Origin: Ruegeria arenilitoris
Lineage (GTDB): Bacteria > Pseudomonadota > Alphaproteobacteria > Rhodobacterales > Rhodobacteraceae
NCBI RefSeq assembly: GCF_013031355.1
Contig: NZ_WPZO01000014.1
Location: forward strand, 1 to 64,000
Reading direction: 5' to 3'
Length of the DNA stretch: 64,000 bases
Part shown: positions 1 through 8,774 of the stretch, in pieces
Layout of the letters: each line of letters starts with the position of its first letter
Position numbering within the stretch: position 1 is the stretch's first letter
The notes under the pieces: generated by a model
What the model was told of the DNA's origin: nothing
Databases searched by the model: none
The model's input: the letters and a program-made list of their open reading frames with translations, nothing else
Made by a program: the position numbers and the translations under genes

Positions 1-166
1 TGACAAACAACTCAATCTGGTCGCGCGACAGATTCCAATGATCAATCGCCAATGATCCCGCAACAGACTCGTCCAAATCCGTGCCAGCATGCAGGCGCGG
101 AAGCAGGATCGTGGCCCGCAAATGCTGGACCAGCTTGGCCTTGCAGGGTTTGGTGTCGGCTTTCAT
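1..166 (-). CDS. hypothetical protein, 3' end outside window
   Basis: A frame of 55 codons stays open from an ATG at 166 down to the window edge. A strong ribosome-binding site (GGGAGGG) sits about four bases upstream of that ATG, which is why I accept it as a gene. The visible N-terminus starts MKADTKPCKAK and shows no signal peptide or membrane segment. It is divergent from the GlxA-type regulator, with a 138-base shared upstream region. I do not recognise the family, and the fragment is too short to assign one. Confidence 0.5.
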   Translation of the reverse strand, partial: MKADTKPCKAKLVQHLRATILLPRLHAGTDLDESVAGSLAIDHWNLSRDQIELFV

Positions 167-233
167 TCGCCCTCCCCGGACGTATGGCGCGAATCGCGGC
201 GTTGCTTCGGTGTGCCATTAGTATTCCAAGAAA

Positions 234-246
234 ATACATATTGTAT
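234..246. promoter_or_regulatory. inverted repeat in divergent promoter region
   Basis: ATACA-TAT-TGTAT, a perfect five-base-arm repeat in an AT-rich patch between the two divergent genes. A TTGACT motif, possibly a -35 element, follows near 274. It could be an operator for the GlxA-type regulator. This is inference from position only. Confidence 0.25.
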
Positions 247-304
247 ATAGTAAAGAATCGTGCAGCATAGACTATTGACTACGTAAAACTGAACGGAACA
301 CCCG

Positions 305-1255
305 ATGCGCCAGCCGCGCCACATCACCTTCATTCTGGTCGAGGAATTTTCGCACCTCGCCTTTTCCTGTGCGGTCGAGCCACTGCGGATCGCGAATCTT
401 GTCAGTGGTGAGAAGCTTTACGAGTGGAGCTTCCTTTCCGAACATGGCGAACAGGCGGTCTGTTCCAACGGGTCGGTCACGCTGGTGCATGGCGGTTTGG
501 ATGTGTTGCCGAAGACCGATCAGCTGTTCGTGCTTTCCGGCATTAATATGCGTAACCACGCAACGCGGTCGTTGCTGGCAACGTTGCGGCGTGAACGCGC
601 GAAGGGAACCGCCCTTGGCGCGTTATGCTCTGGTGCCTGGCTGCTGGCCGAGGCCGGGTTTCTGGACGGGATGCAGGCGGCAATCCACTGGGAATACCAT
701 GACGCATTCATGGAAGCGTTCCCTGAAGTGAATTTGGTGCGCAGCGTCTTTGTAGCGGACGAAAAGCACATCACGGCCTCGGGCGGAACTGCGACCGCCG
801 ATCTGATGCTGCATCTGATCGAACGCGATCACGGTGAAGAACTGGCCATCGCAGTCGCAGATCAGATGGTCTATAACGCGGTGCGTAATGCCACTGCGAA
901 ACAGCGGGTCTCGCTTCAGTCGCGCAACGGGATGCGGAACGCCCATCTGGCCAAAGCGATCCACATCATGCGGGATTGTATCGAAGCACCGGTGTCGCCG
1001 TCGCAAATCGCGGAGGATCTGGGCATATCGACCCGACAGCTGGAACGATTGTTCGGCAAATACCTGAACTCTTCGCCCAAGAAGTACTTTATGGAATTGC
1101 GCCTGGAGCGTGCTCAAAAGCTGTTGCTGCAGACCGAGGCGTCGGTGACCGAGGTTGCCATGGCTTGCGGGTTCGAAAGCCCCGGGCATTTTTCGCGGGT
1201 GTATCGGTCCAGCTTTGGCGTCACGCCACATGCACAGAAAAGCAAAATCGACTGA
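305..1255 (+). CDS. GlxA family transcriptional regulator (DJ-1/PfpI + AraC HTH)
   Basis: 316 residues. The N-terminal half, about residues 5-190, is a DJ-1/PfpI-type class I amidotransferase-like domain with a nucleophile-elbow motif ALCSGAW whose cysteine is residue 108. The C-terminal part, about 215-312, holds the two helix-turn-helix motifs of an AraC regulator (ISTRQLERLF, then VAMACGF). This architecture is shared by regulators of glycine betaine, carnitine, arginine and choline catabolism (GbdR, CdhR, ArgR types), where the first domain binds a small nitrogenous ligand. The ligand here cannot be told. It sits ahead of an aspartate decarboxylation locus but is separated from asdA by an unrelated gene, so control of asdA is only a possibility. 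Confidence 0.9.
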   Translation: MRQPRHITFILVEEFSHLAFSCAVEPLRIANLVSGEKLYEWSFLSEHGEQAVCSNGSVTLVHGGLDVLPKTDQLFVLSGINMRNHATRSLLATLRRERAKGTALGALCSGAWLLAEAGFLDGMQAAIHWEYHDAFMEAFPEVNLVRSVFVADEKHITASGGTATADLMLHLIERDHGEELAIAVADQMVYNAVRNATAKQRVSLQSRNGMRNAHLAKAIHIMRDCIEAPVSPSQIAEDLGISTRQLERLFGKYLNSSPKKYFMELRLERAQKLLLQTEASVTEVAMACGFESPGHFSRVYRSSFGVTPHAQKSKID

Positions 1256-1665
1256 GTGTTAGCGGCGGGGGGAGCTGCTCTGGCCGTCGGCGAGCCCGGC
1301 TGGTCAGGCGCTCACCCCCTGGTCCCGCTCGTACCCCCTCGTTAAATTCAAACTCGTAAACTGATCAGCAGGATTAAGTATTCATAGATGCCAAAATGGG
1401 CATAACTATTACGAGATCGTGTCAGATATATGTAGGTTTTGGCCTAACTTAGCGTTGGTGCCCTAATTCAGGTTGAGCAGAAAGCCCGCACAAACAAGCA
1501 GGTACTGGTTGCCAGAGGCGACTTATGTTTGCGTTATTACTTGCTTTGTGTCATTTTTATTTAGCCAACAAAGGGACCATTTCTGAAAATAATGGCGTTA
1601 AATCGCAACCGAATTTCTTTGAGAGTTTCCAAGTCCTCATCAGGAGTTAACGTTGGAGGACGCAT
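1256..1665. other. 410-bp intergenic region, AT-rich in second half
   Basis: No supportable gene on either strand. The first 100 bases are GC-rich, and from about 1340 the sequence becomes clearly more AT-rich than its surroundings, with runs such as TTATTACTTGC near 1540. This probably holds the promoter of the orphan gene at 1666. A long minus-strand frame that covers the next gene begins here at 1561 and was rejected. Confidence 0.5.
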
Positions 1666-2172
1666 ATGAATTTGGAATCCCACGAAGCCGCAGTTGAATT
1701 TGCGCCGCGTATTATTTCTATTGCGAAGCGCGAGCGGCAGATCTGTCAGGCGTCCAAAGCTGCTGAAGCCGCGTTCGAACGTATCGCAGATGCGGCTACT
1801 GGTGGTGTTGCGGTGCATAGCGAATTGCAGGATCGGGTGTTTTCCATCTTCCGCTGGTATTTTCTTTCGGCCTTTTGCACGCGTCTGCTGACGGATGCCG
1901 AGCATCGGCTGGAGCATCAAACCCTGCAGGTGTCGGTGGACATCTTCAGCGCGGTCAAGATGGTTCTGACCGAACGCGAGATTGAACGCTCGATGGCGCT
2001 GGTCAGTGTCGAGCGCACGTCGCCCACGGTGGTACGGGCCAATGACATCGGTAGCCGCGGGCATACCGTGGGCTGGGTCGCCGCCGGGTTGCATGAAAAA
2101 GGTCGGGATTTCCCGGATGAGATTCAGCACGCGCTGGCCGGTGCGCTGGCAGCGTCGGCCCGGATCAACTGA
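1666..2172 (+). CDS. hypothetical protein of unknown family
   Basis: 168 residues. The start is set by GGAGGA five bases upstream of the ATG. The protein looks soluble and mostly helical, with no signal peptide and no membrane segment. The middle part (ELQDRVFSIFRWYF) is aromatic-rich and the C-terminus ends in an alanine-rich helix. I do not recognise a family. It lies between the GlxA-type regulator and asdA on the same strand, behind a long AT-rich spacer, so it is probably its own transcription unit. A 217-codon frame lies antisense across it but lacks a convincing ribosome-binding site. No function is proposed. Confidence 0.7.
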   Translation: MNLESHEAAVEFAPRIISIAKRERQICQASKAAEAAFERIADAATGGVAVHSELQDRVFSIFRWYFLSAFCTRLLTDAEHRLEHQTLQVSVDIFSAVKMVLTEREIERSMALVSVERTSPTVVRANDIGSRGHTVGWVAAGLHEKGRDFPDEIQHALAGALAASARIN

Positions 2173-2229
2173 CGCCTCGGTATTGGTTGCCTCTACGTCA
2201 GGGTCTGACTGCACAGTTTACACAAGCAT

Positions 2230-2284
2230 AAATCCTTGCGTACGATCCGGTTGAATTCTTCCGATTGATTTAACGCAAGGGTTT
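2230..2284 (+). promoter_or_regulatory. inverted repeat enclosing the asdA ribosome-binding site
   Basis: Arms AAATCCTTGCGT (2230-2241) and ACGCAAGGGTTT (2273-2284) are complementary at 11 of 12 positions with a 31-base loop. The downstream arm contains the AAGGG Shine-Dalgarno of asdA, whose ATG is at 2291. If transcription starts upstream of 2230 the RNA could fold and hide the ribosome-binding site. The arms could also be two operator half-sites. The repeat is seen directly and its role is inferred. Confidence 0.4.
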
Positions 2285-2290
2285 GATGCG

Positions 2291-3922
2291 ATGTCAGAAA
2301 CACTGGACCTGCATAAGTTTGAAAATCTAAGTCCTTTCCAGATAAAAGACGAACTCATAAAGCTGGCCGAGAAAGAGTCGCGCCAGATGGCCTTGCCCTA
2401 TCTGAATGCAGGGCGGGGCAATCCTAACTGGATCGCCACCAAGGCCCGCGAGGCGTTTTTTCTACTGGGCCAGTTCGCAATGACCGAAGCGCAGCGTCAT
2501 CGCAACGAACCGCAGGTTGGGTTGGCCGGGATGCCGCAGGGGCCGGGCTGCTATGATCGGCTCAAGGCGCATTGTGCGGACTCGGTTGCCAAGAACGGTC
2601 CTCCGGGCGCGGATACTCTAACCGCCGTTGTGGATTTTGCGGTTGAGAAATTTGGCTTCACGCCGGACGATTTCGTGCTGGAACTGACCGACGGCGTCGT
2701 GGGCGATCATTACCCGATGCCAGATCGCTGTATGAAGCACAACGAAGCGATCGTTCATGAATACGTGATGTGGGCGATGTGTGCGGGGCATCGGCCCGAC
2801 GCAAAGTTCGACATCTACGCGGTCGAAGGTGGCACCGCCGCGATGTGCTATATCTTCAAGGCGCTCAAGAACCAGAGACTGCTGAATGCGGGTGACACCA
2901 TCGCGCTGGGTACGCCGATCTTTACGCCTTACCTGGAAATGCCGGTGCTGGAAGATTATGGGCTGAACGTGGTGGATGTATCCTCGGAAGAGGAGGACCA
3001 TTTCCAGCTGACCGATGACGATCTGGAACAACTGGCCGACCCGAAGGTCAAAGCGCTGTTCCTGGTCAATCCGGGCAACCCGTCCTCGGTTGCGATCAGC
3101 CCCGAGGTGATGGCCCGACTGGTCGAGTTCGTCAAAACCCGGCGTCCCGACCTGATCATCCTGACCGATGATGTCTATGGTACGTTCATTCCGAACTTTC
3201 AGTCGGTGATGGGGCATCTGCCCGAGAATACGATCGGGGTTTATTCCTATTCCAAGTATTTCGGCTGCACCGGCTGGCGTCTGGGGGCCATTCTGGTGGC
3301 CGAGAACAACATCTTCGACAAGATGATCGCCGAGGCCCCGGCCGAGACCAAGGCCGTCGTGAATGCGCGGTACGAAACTCTGACCCCGGACCCGGACTCG
3401 TTCAAATTCATCGACCGGATCGTGGCCGACAGCCGCGATGTGGCGCTGAACCACACGGCGGGCCTGTCGCTGCCGCAGCAGGTGATGATGACGCTGTTTT
3501 CGCTGGTGGAACTGATGGACGAGGACAAAGCCTATCAGAAGTTCTGCTGGGGCATCCTGAAACACCGCTTTGATGAGTTGGTTGATGGGATGGGTATCGA
3601 GGTCCCCGACAACCCGCTGTTCGACCGGTATTACGGCATCATCGATTTCGAGTACTGGCTACGCAAATATGTCGGCGAAGAGGTGGTCGAGTGGATCAAG
3701 GAAAACGTCCACCCGTTGGATATTTCCTTCAAGCTGGCGCAGGACCACGGGATCGTGCTGCTGAACGGATCGGGTTTTGATGCCCCGAACTGGTCTGCGC
3801 GGGTGTCTTTCGCCAATCTTGATGACAGCGCCTATCGTCAGATCGGACGCGCGGTGCGGGCTGTGGCCATTGGCTATGTGCAGGCCTATCGCGCCTCGAA
3901 AGGCTTGCCGCTGCACGGCTGA
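2291..3922 (+). CDS. asdA: aspartate 4-decarboxylase (bifunctional aspartate aminotransferase)
   Basis: 543 residues, the usual length for AsdA. This PLP enzyme of fold type I removes the beta-carboxyl group of L-aspartate to give L-alanine and CO2, and also has some transaminase activity. Visible landmarks are NPGNPSS (260-266), the PLP-contacting LTDDVYG (291-297) and YSYSKYFGCTGWR (318-330), with K322 as the Schiff-base lysine. It is followed after 26 bases by an AspT-type exchanger. That pair is the established proton-motive aspartate/alanine cycle: aspartate enters in exchange for alanine while the cytoplasmic decarboxylation consumes a proton. A large inverted repeat encloses its ribosome-binding site. 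Confidence 0.93.
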   Translation: MSETLDLHKFENLSPFQIKDELIKLAEKESRQMALPYLNAGRGNPNWIATKAREAFFLLGQFAMTEAQRHRNEPQVGLAGMPQGPGCYDRLKAHCADSVAKNGPPGADTLTAVVDFAVEKFGFTPDDFVLELTDGVVGDHYPMPDRCMKHNEAIVHEYVMWAMCAGHRPDAKFDIYAVEGGTAAMCYIFKALKNQRLLNAGDTIALGTPIFTPYLEMPVLEDYGLNVVDVSSEEEDHFQLTDDDLEQLADPKVKALFLVNPGNPSSVAISPEVMARLVEFVKTRRPDLIILTDDVYGTFIPNFQSVMGHLPENTIGVYSYSKYFGCTGWRLGAILVAENNIFDKMIAEAPAETKAVVNARYETLTPDPDSFKFIDRIVADSRDVALNHTAGLSLPQQVMMTLFSLVELMDEDKAYQKFCWGILKHRFDELVDGMGIEVPDNPLFDRYYGIIDFEYWLRKYVGEEVVEWIKENVHPLDISFKLAQDHGIVLLNGSGFDAPNWSARVSFANLDDSAYRQIGRAVRAVAIGYVQAYRASKGLPLHG

Positions 3923-3948
3923 GGCGGAACTGCAGAGAGGCTGCTGCT

Positions 3949-5622
3949 TTGGAACTGATCGGGTCGATCTTTGGTTATCATCCTGCCCTCGCTCTGTTCT
4001 GCAGCCTCGCCCTTGGCTATGCGCTAGGCAAAATCACCGTCGGTTCGTTCACCGTTGGTTCGGTGGCGGGTTGCCTGTTGGCTGGTGTGCTGGTCGGCCA
4101 GACCGGGGTGGTGGTGTCGGATGATCTGAAACAGGCTTTCTTTCTGCTGTTCCTGTTTTCCATCGGCTACCGAACTGGACCACAGTTCTTTCGATCCCTG
4201 AATCTGCACGCTTTGCCACAGATTGTAGTCACCGCGCTGCTTTGCGTCGTGGCGCTGGTAGTCGCCCTGCTTTTGGCCCCGCTGATGGGGCTGTCAGTGG
4301 GGATTGCAGCGGGTCTTTTGGCGGGCGGTGTGACCGAAAGTGCTACGCTGGGCGTGGCCATTGACGCCTTTGCCAAAACCGGGGCGGACGAGGCGGCGCA
4401 GCAGATTTTCGATGGAGAGATCGCCACCGGTTTTGCCGTGGCCTATTTCGTTGGCGTGATCGCCACGATCTTTTTCCATACTCAACTGGCCCCCCGGTTC
4501 TATGGCCGGTCATTGAAAGCGGCCTGCGCGGAACATGAGGCCGAGCTGGATAACAACGGCGCCCCTATGGTGTCGGAACATCGAGATTTTGAGGCGCGGG
4601 CCTATCGCATCAATCCTGAATTTGCCGGCCACAGAATTTCCGAGCTTGAGGCCCGCGTGCCGGACCATGTTCGCGCCTATTTCGACCGGGTGCGGCGCGG
4701 GGAAAAGATCCTGCCGACCTCGCGCGATATGGTGCTGCAAGAGGGCGACATCGCCGCAATTGCAGGCGTGCGCTCTTATCTGATCGACCACACGGCCATG
4801 CTGGGAGAAGAGGTCGAAGACCCCGAACTTCTCGATCTTCCGGTTCAAACCAACGATATCGTCGTGACCAATAAAGAGGTGGTCAACCAAACCTTGGCCG
4901 AATTGTCGGCCCGCCCCGAGGCGCGCACTATCTATCTGCGCGGCATCATGCGCAGCGGTGAGCGGCTGCCGATCTTTCGCGGCGTGACCCTGCACAAGGG
5001 CGATGTGCTGACCGTATCGGGCACCCGCAGCCATATCGAAGATGCCGCCAATCGGTTGGGCTATCTGGATCGCGAAACCAACAAGACCGACATGGTCTTT
5101 GTGGCCTTCTTCATCCTGCTGGGTGGGCTGATCGGCATCCCCACGCTGAAGTACGGCGCGATTGAACTGGGTTTGGGCACCTCGGTAGGGGTGCTCTTGG
5201 GTGGTCTGGTGGCGGGGTGGCTGCGCTCGACCCACCGGACATTTGGTTTTGTGCCCGAGGCTACGCTGTGGATCTTCGACTCGCTGGGGCTGTGCGTGTT
5301 TGTGGCTTGTGTGGGCATCACCTCGGGACCCAGTTTTGTCACCGGGGTCATGGAAAACGGACCGACGTTGATCTTTGGTTCAATCGCCATTGTGCTTTTG
5401 GCCCACGGGACTGCGGTTTTCGTTGGCCGCAAGGTTTTTGGCATAAACGAGGGCGTTCTGGCCGGCACGTGCTGCGGGGCAGGGACGTCGGCCCCGGGTC
5501 TGGCCGCAGTGCAAGAGGCCGCGCAAAGCCAGGTTCCGACGCTGAGCTACGGCCTGGGTTACGCTGTCGGCAACGTGCTGTTGGCCTTGTGGGGTTCGGT
5601 CATCGTGATCCTGCTGATGTAG
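3949..5622 (+). CDS. aspT: aspartate:alanine antiporter AspT
   Basis: 557 residues with a TTG start placed eight bases after AGAGAGG. The architecture is that of the AAE exchanger family: an N-terminal membrane half of about five helices (1-170), a cytoplasmic stretch with two TrkA-C/RCK-C-like domains (about 205-375), and a C-terminal membrane half (about 385-557). AspT exchanges external L-aspartate for internal L-alanine, so with AsdA just upstream the pair generates a proton gradient. The gene follows asdA by 26 bases and is very likely cotranscribed. It ends one base from the stop of a convergent paralog. Confidence 0.88.
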   Translation: MELIGSIFGYHPALALFCSLALGYALGKITVGSFTVGSVAGCLLAGVLVGQTGVVVSDDLKQAFFLLFLFSIGYRTGPQFFRSLNLHALPQIVVTALLCVVALVVALLLAPLMGLSVGIAAGLLAGGVTESATLGVAIDAFAKTGADEAAQQIFDGEIATGFAVAYFVGVIATIFFHTQLAPRFYGRSLKAACAEHEAELDNNGAPMVSEHRDFEARAYRINPEFAGHRISELEARVPDHVRAYFDRVRRGEKILPTSRDMVLQEGDIAAIAGVRSYLIDHTAMLGEEVEDPELLDLPVQTNDIVVTNKEVVNQTLAELSARPEARTIYLRGIMRSGERLPIFRGVTLHKGDVLTVSGTRSHIEDAANRLGYLDRETNKTDMVFVAFFILLGGLIGIPTLKYGAIELGLGTSVGVLLGGLVAGWLRSTHRTFGFVPEATLWIFDSLGLCVFVACVGITSGPSFVTGVMENGPTLIFGSIAIVLLAHGTAVFVGRKVFGINEGVLAGTCCGAGTSAPGLAAVQEAAQSQVPTLSYGLGYAVGNVLLALWGSVIVILLM

Positions 5623-5623
5623 C

Positions 5624-7324
5624 CTAGGGCACAAACGCTACGACCAGCGGCCCCCACAAAGTCAGGAAGATGTTCGCCACCGCATAGGTCATTGTGAAGG
5701 CAGGCGTCGGGGTCGCGTTTCCGGTCTTTTCCAGCAGCGTCGCAAAACCCGGATTGCCCGAGCGTGACCCGGTCACCACCGCGCAGGCCTCGACCGGGTT
5801 TTTGATGCGCAGCACGAAATAGTTGATCGGGAACTGAACGATCATCGGCATCAGAGTGACGACCACGCCCAGCAGCAACAGGGTAATGCCGTATTCCTGA
5901 ATCGCCTCGAGCGCGGGCTTGCCTGCATTCAGACCGACGACCCCGACGAACACCGCAAGGCCAAAGCTCTGCAGGAAATTCGCGGCACCCCGGTTGATCC
6001 CACCGATCTTAGGCCTCCGGATACGCAGGTATCCGATGATCAGTCCGGTCACGAGACAACCAAGGCCCGACCCCAGCGCCACTTTCGTACCCGCGATGAC
6101 AAAGCTGATCTCGCCGATCAGATAGCCGACGGCCACACCGATCCCCAGCGCGATGAAATTCGTGACCGAGGCTGCGGGCGGCACATAGCCTGCCACTTTC
6201 GACACCCGGTTCAGATCGTCTTTGTGGCCGACGATTGAAACCTCGTCGCCTGCGTGGATTTCAGTGTTGTGCAGGACGGGCACGTCATGGCCCATGCGGG
6301 TGATCTTCGAGATATGAACCCCGCGCCGCTGATCCGCTGTCAGTGCCTCGCGCAGTTGCGACAGGGTCTTGCCCGCCAGCTTGCGGTTGGTGATGACGAT
6401 ATTGCGGCGTTCTTCCACAACGGTCAGCTCAGGCGGGTATTCTCCGATCTCGCCACTTGCGGTGCCCTCGAACTGCGTCAGGGTCGCAACGAGCGCTGAC
6501 ACGACGATGATGTCACCCGCGCTGACAACAGTTTCGGGCGTCGGGTCTACCGGGGCACCGTTTTGCAGTAGTTTTTCGACAATCAGGTCACCGTCATATC
6601 CGCCTTCGATGGCTTTCACCGTTTGGCCTGCAATCGAGGCTTCGGCGTTCACCTGATAGGCGCGGGCATCAAAGCGATTCATTGGAAGGAACTCACCTTC
6701 CTCCAGTTTGCGGCCGCCACCGCTGAGCTTTTGGGCCAGTTTGATCGCCTCCTGCCGCAGGTCGACGCGCATGATGATCGGGATGACGCTGACGGCCAGG
6801 ATCGGGCCGATCGAGCCAAAAATATAGGTGACCGAATACCCGACCGCGATGTTGGTCTTGAGCTTTTCAGCCTCATCCGCGGCTAGTCCCAGCAGGTCGA
6901 TGGCATTGCCTGCGGTGCCGATAATGGCAGATTGCGTCAGCCCTCCGGCGGCCAGACCGGCCGCCAGCCCTTTGTCCAGTCCGGCCAATCGGGCCACGAC
7001 GATAACAAAGAACAGCCCCCAAAGGGTCATCATGAACGCGGCCAGCAGCTTGGTCAGGGCGGTTCGGTTCAGGGCCGCAAAGAACTGCGGCCCGCCATTG
7101 TAGCCGACCATGAAGATGAACAGAGAGAAAAAGACGTTCTGAACATCCGTGCTCAGGTTGATGCCGCCGATCTGACCCACGAAGACCGCCACCAGCAGGG
7201 TCCCGGCGATACCGCCCAGCTCGAACTTGCCGACCCGGAACTTGCCGACGCCGTAGCCCAGGCCCAGACACAGAAACAGCGCCATGATCGGAAAGGCGCG
7301 AAGCTGTTCAGTGATCAATTCCAT
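5624..7324 (-). CDS. AspT-like aspartate:alanine exchanger, second copy
   Basis: 566 residues from the ATG at 7324, chosen because GGAGA lies about seven bases upstream and because the N-terminus (MELITEQLRAF) then lines up with that of the first copy (MELIGSIFGYH). The frame continues upstream to 7360 without such support. It has the same plan: membrane half, two TrkA-C-like domains, membrane half. It is convergent with aspT, with a single base between the two stop codons. The two proteins are clearly diverged, so a recent duplication is unlikely and the second may carry a different dicarboxylate/amino acid pair. No decarboxylase lies next to this copy on its own strand. Confidence 0.85.
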   Translation of the reverse strand: MELITEQLRAFPIMALFLCLGLGYGVGKFRVGKFELGGIAGTLLVAVFVGQIGGINLSTDVQNVFFSLFIFMVGYNGGPQFFAALNRTALTKLLAAFMMTLWGLFFVIVVARLAGLDKGLAAGLAAGGLTQSAIIGTAGNAIDLLGLAADEAEKLKTNIAVGYSVTYIFGSIGPILAVSVIPIIMRVDLRQEAIKLAQKLSGGGRKLEEGEFLPMNRFDARAYQVNAEASIAGQTVKAIEGGYDGDLIVEKLLQNGAPVDPTPETVVSAGDIIVVSALVATLTQFEGTASGEIGEYPPELTVVEERRNIVITNRKLAGKTLSQLREALTADQRRGVHISKITRMGHDVPVLHNTEIHAGDEVSIVGHKDDLNRVSKVAGYVPPAASVTNFIALGIGVAVGYLIGEISFVIAGTKVALGSGLGCLVTGLIIGYLRIRRPKIGGINRGAANFLQSFGLAVFVGVVGLNAGKPALEAIQEYGITLLLLGVVVTLMPMIVQFPINYFVLRIKNPVEACAVVTGSRSGNPGFATLLEKTGNATPTPAFTMTYAVANIFLTLWGPLVVAFVP

Positions 7325-7407
7325 CTCAAATTCTCCAGGTTTCAATTCTGGCCTTATCACCGCCTCGAAAGACGTCTCAGAACGCTGATAAATCTTGGAA
7401 ATTCAGA

Positions 7408-7435
7408 TTACCTGCATCGCGCTGCGCTCAGGTAA
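7408..7435. promoter_or_regulatory. inverted repeat upstream of second AspT gene
   Basis: TTACCTG (7408-7414) and CAGGTAA (7429-7435) form a perfect seven-base inverted repeat with a 14-base spacer. It lies 84 bases upstream of the exchanger start, in the 292-base region between two divergent genes that otherwise shows nothing I can name. It may be an operator or an RNA hairpin. Confidence 0.3.
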
Positions 7436-7616
7436 ACATCGACTTTGTGTTCTGTCAAATTGCACCTGAGAACCGATGTGCGCAAATGTGGCCGGGATGC
7501 ACGCGGTTCATCCGCGCCCCTTTATCAATGTCTGCTTGTAAACTCTGCGGATATGCGATTGGGTCAGTTGATCCGACAAATGAGGCTTTGTCTGTGGCGA
7601 TCAATTCGGTGAAGGC

Positions 7617-8774
7617 ATGACGATATCAGCTGTGCCGATTTTGATTTCGGGGGCACGTGCGCCAGTTGCGCTGCATCTGGCGCGATTGCTTGCCCAGGCG
7701 GGTCACCCGGTGACTTTGGTTGATCACTTGAAATATCCTGTTGCCGCCGCCAGCCGGTTGGACATCGGGTATCACCGCATCCCCACCTTCGCTGCCGAAC
7801 CCCAAGCAGCGCGGGCGGCGCTGTCAAAGATCATTTCGTCCAAAGGCATCAAAATCGTCATTCCCACCTGCGAGGAAGCACTGCATCTGGGCGCGATGTG
7901 GGCGCAGAACCGCATGAGGGCCGAGCTGTTCGCGCCAGAATTCGCCATGCTGAAACGGGTCCACAACAAATTTGCCTTTATTGAATTGTGCCGGAAAATT
8001 GGCCTCGACACCCCTGAAACTCACCTTCTGACCAGCCAAGCCGAATGCGCCGCCTACGCCGCATCTGCGCGGGATATGGTGTTCAAGCCGGTGTGGTCGC
8101 GGTTTGGGTCAAAGGTGCTGATCAGGCCTGATGCAGCGCGCCTGCGTCGGGTGAATCCTACGGTGGAGATGCCTTGGGTTGCGCAGGACTACATCTCGGG
8201 CGCGGAGCTATGCGTCTACGCCGTGGCGCGTCGGGGTCGAATTGTTGCGCTTTCAGCCTATCGCGGTTTGGTGCGTGCCGGACCGGGGGCGGCCGTTTGT
8301 TTTGAACCTGCCGATGCGCAGATTGCCCGCCCATTCGTAGAACGCTTTGTCCGCGCGACCGGATGGACCGGTCAGGTCTCGTTCGATCTGATGCATACGG
8401 AGGGCGGGCGGATCGTCCCGCTTGAATGCAATCCCCGCGCGACAAGCGGTCTGCATTTTTTCACCGAAGGGGCGGCCTTTGCACGTGCCCTCTTCATGGA
8501 TGACGCAGAGGTTAAGGCAGATGTCACCGACCCGCGGGCGGTACGGCTGGCGTTATGGCTCTACGGTCTGCCGATGACGCTGCGGCGACAGGAACAGCGT
8601 GTCTTTCGGGATGCCCTGCGCCACTCGGGCGATGTGCTGGGGTGGCCCGGCGATCCGGTTGGGTTAAGGGCGCAGCTTCGATCGGTCTCTGAGTTTGCCG
8701 GGATCGCCTTGCGGCATCGGATCCGTCTGGAAAGTGCCTCAACCTGGGGGATCGAATGGAATGGAGAGGGCTAG
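7617..8774 (+). CDS. ATP-grasp domain carboxylate-amine/thiol ligase-like protein
   Basis: 385 residues. Residues 6-100 form a Rossmann-like pre-ATP-grasp domain (ILISGARAPVALHLARLL), and about 115-290 resemble an ATP-grasp fold, with MVFKPVWSRFGSKV as the nucleotide-binding strand region and SFDLMHTEGGRIVPLECNPRATSG as the metal-binding E-x-N strand. The family couples ATP hydrolysis to ligation of a carboxylate, through acylphosphate, to an amine or thiol. It is convergent with the six-gene biosynthetic operon and shares a CTAG with it, the two stop codons overlapping. That suggests, without proving, a role in the same pathway. The substrate is unknown. Confidence 0.8.
   Translation: MTISAVPILISGARAPVALHLARLLAQAGHPVTLVDHLKYPVAAASRLDIGYHRIPTFAAEPQAARAALSKIISSKGIKIVIPTCEEALHLGAMWAQNRMRAELFAPEFAMLKRVHNKFAFIELCRKIGLDTPETHLLTSQAECAAYAASARDMVFKPVWSRFGSKVLIRPDAARLRRVNPTVEMPWVAQDYISGAELCVYAVARRGRIVALSAYRGLVRAGPGAAVCFEPADAQIARPFVERFVRATGWTGQVSFDLMHTEGGRIVPLECNPRATSGLHFFTEGAAFARALFMDDAEVKADVTDPRAVRLALWLYGLPMTLRRQEQRVFRDALRHSGDVLGWPGDPVGLRAQLRSVSEFAGIALRHRIRLESASTWGIEWNGEG

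Noticed and set aside
1561-2214. 217-codon minus-strand frame covering the gene at 1666-2172
   Set aside because: The plus-strand gene has GGAGGA correctly placed before its ATG, while the minus frame has no convincing ribosome-binding site and its protein looks like an antisense translation. I cannot exclude it with certainty.
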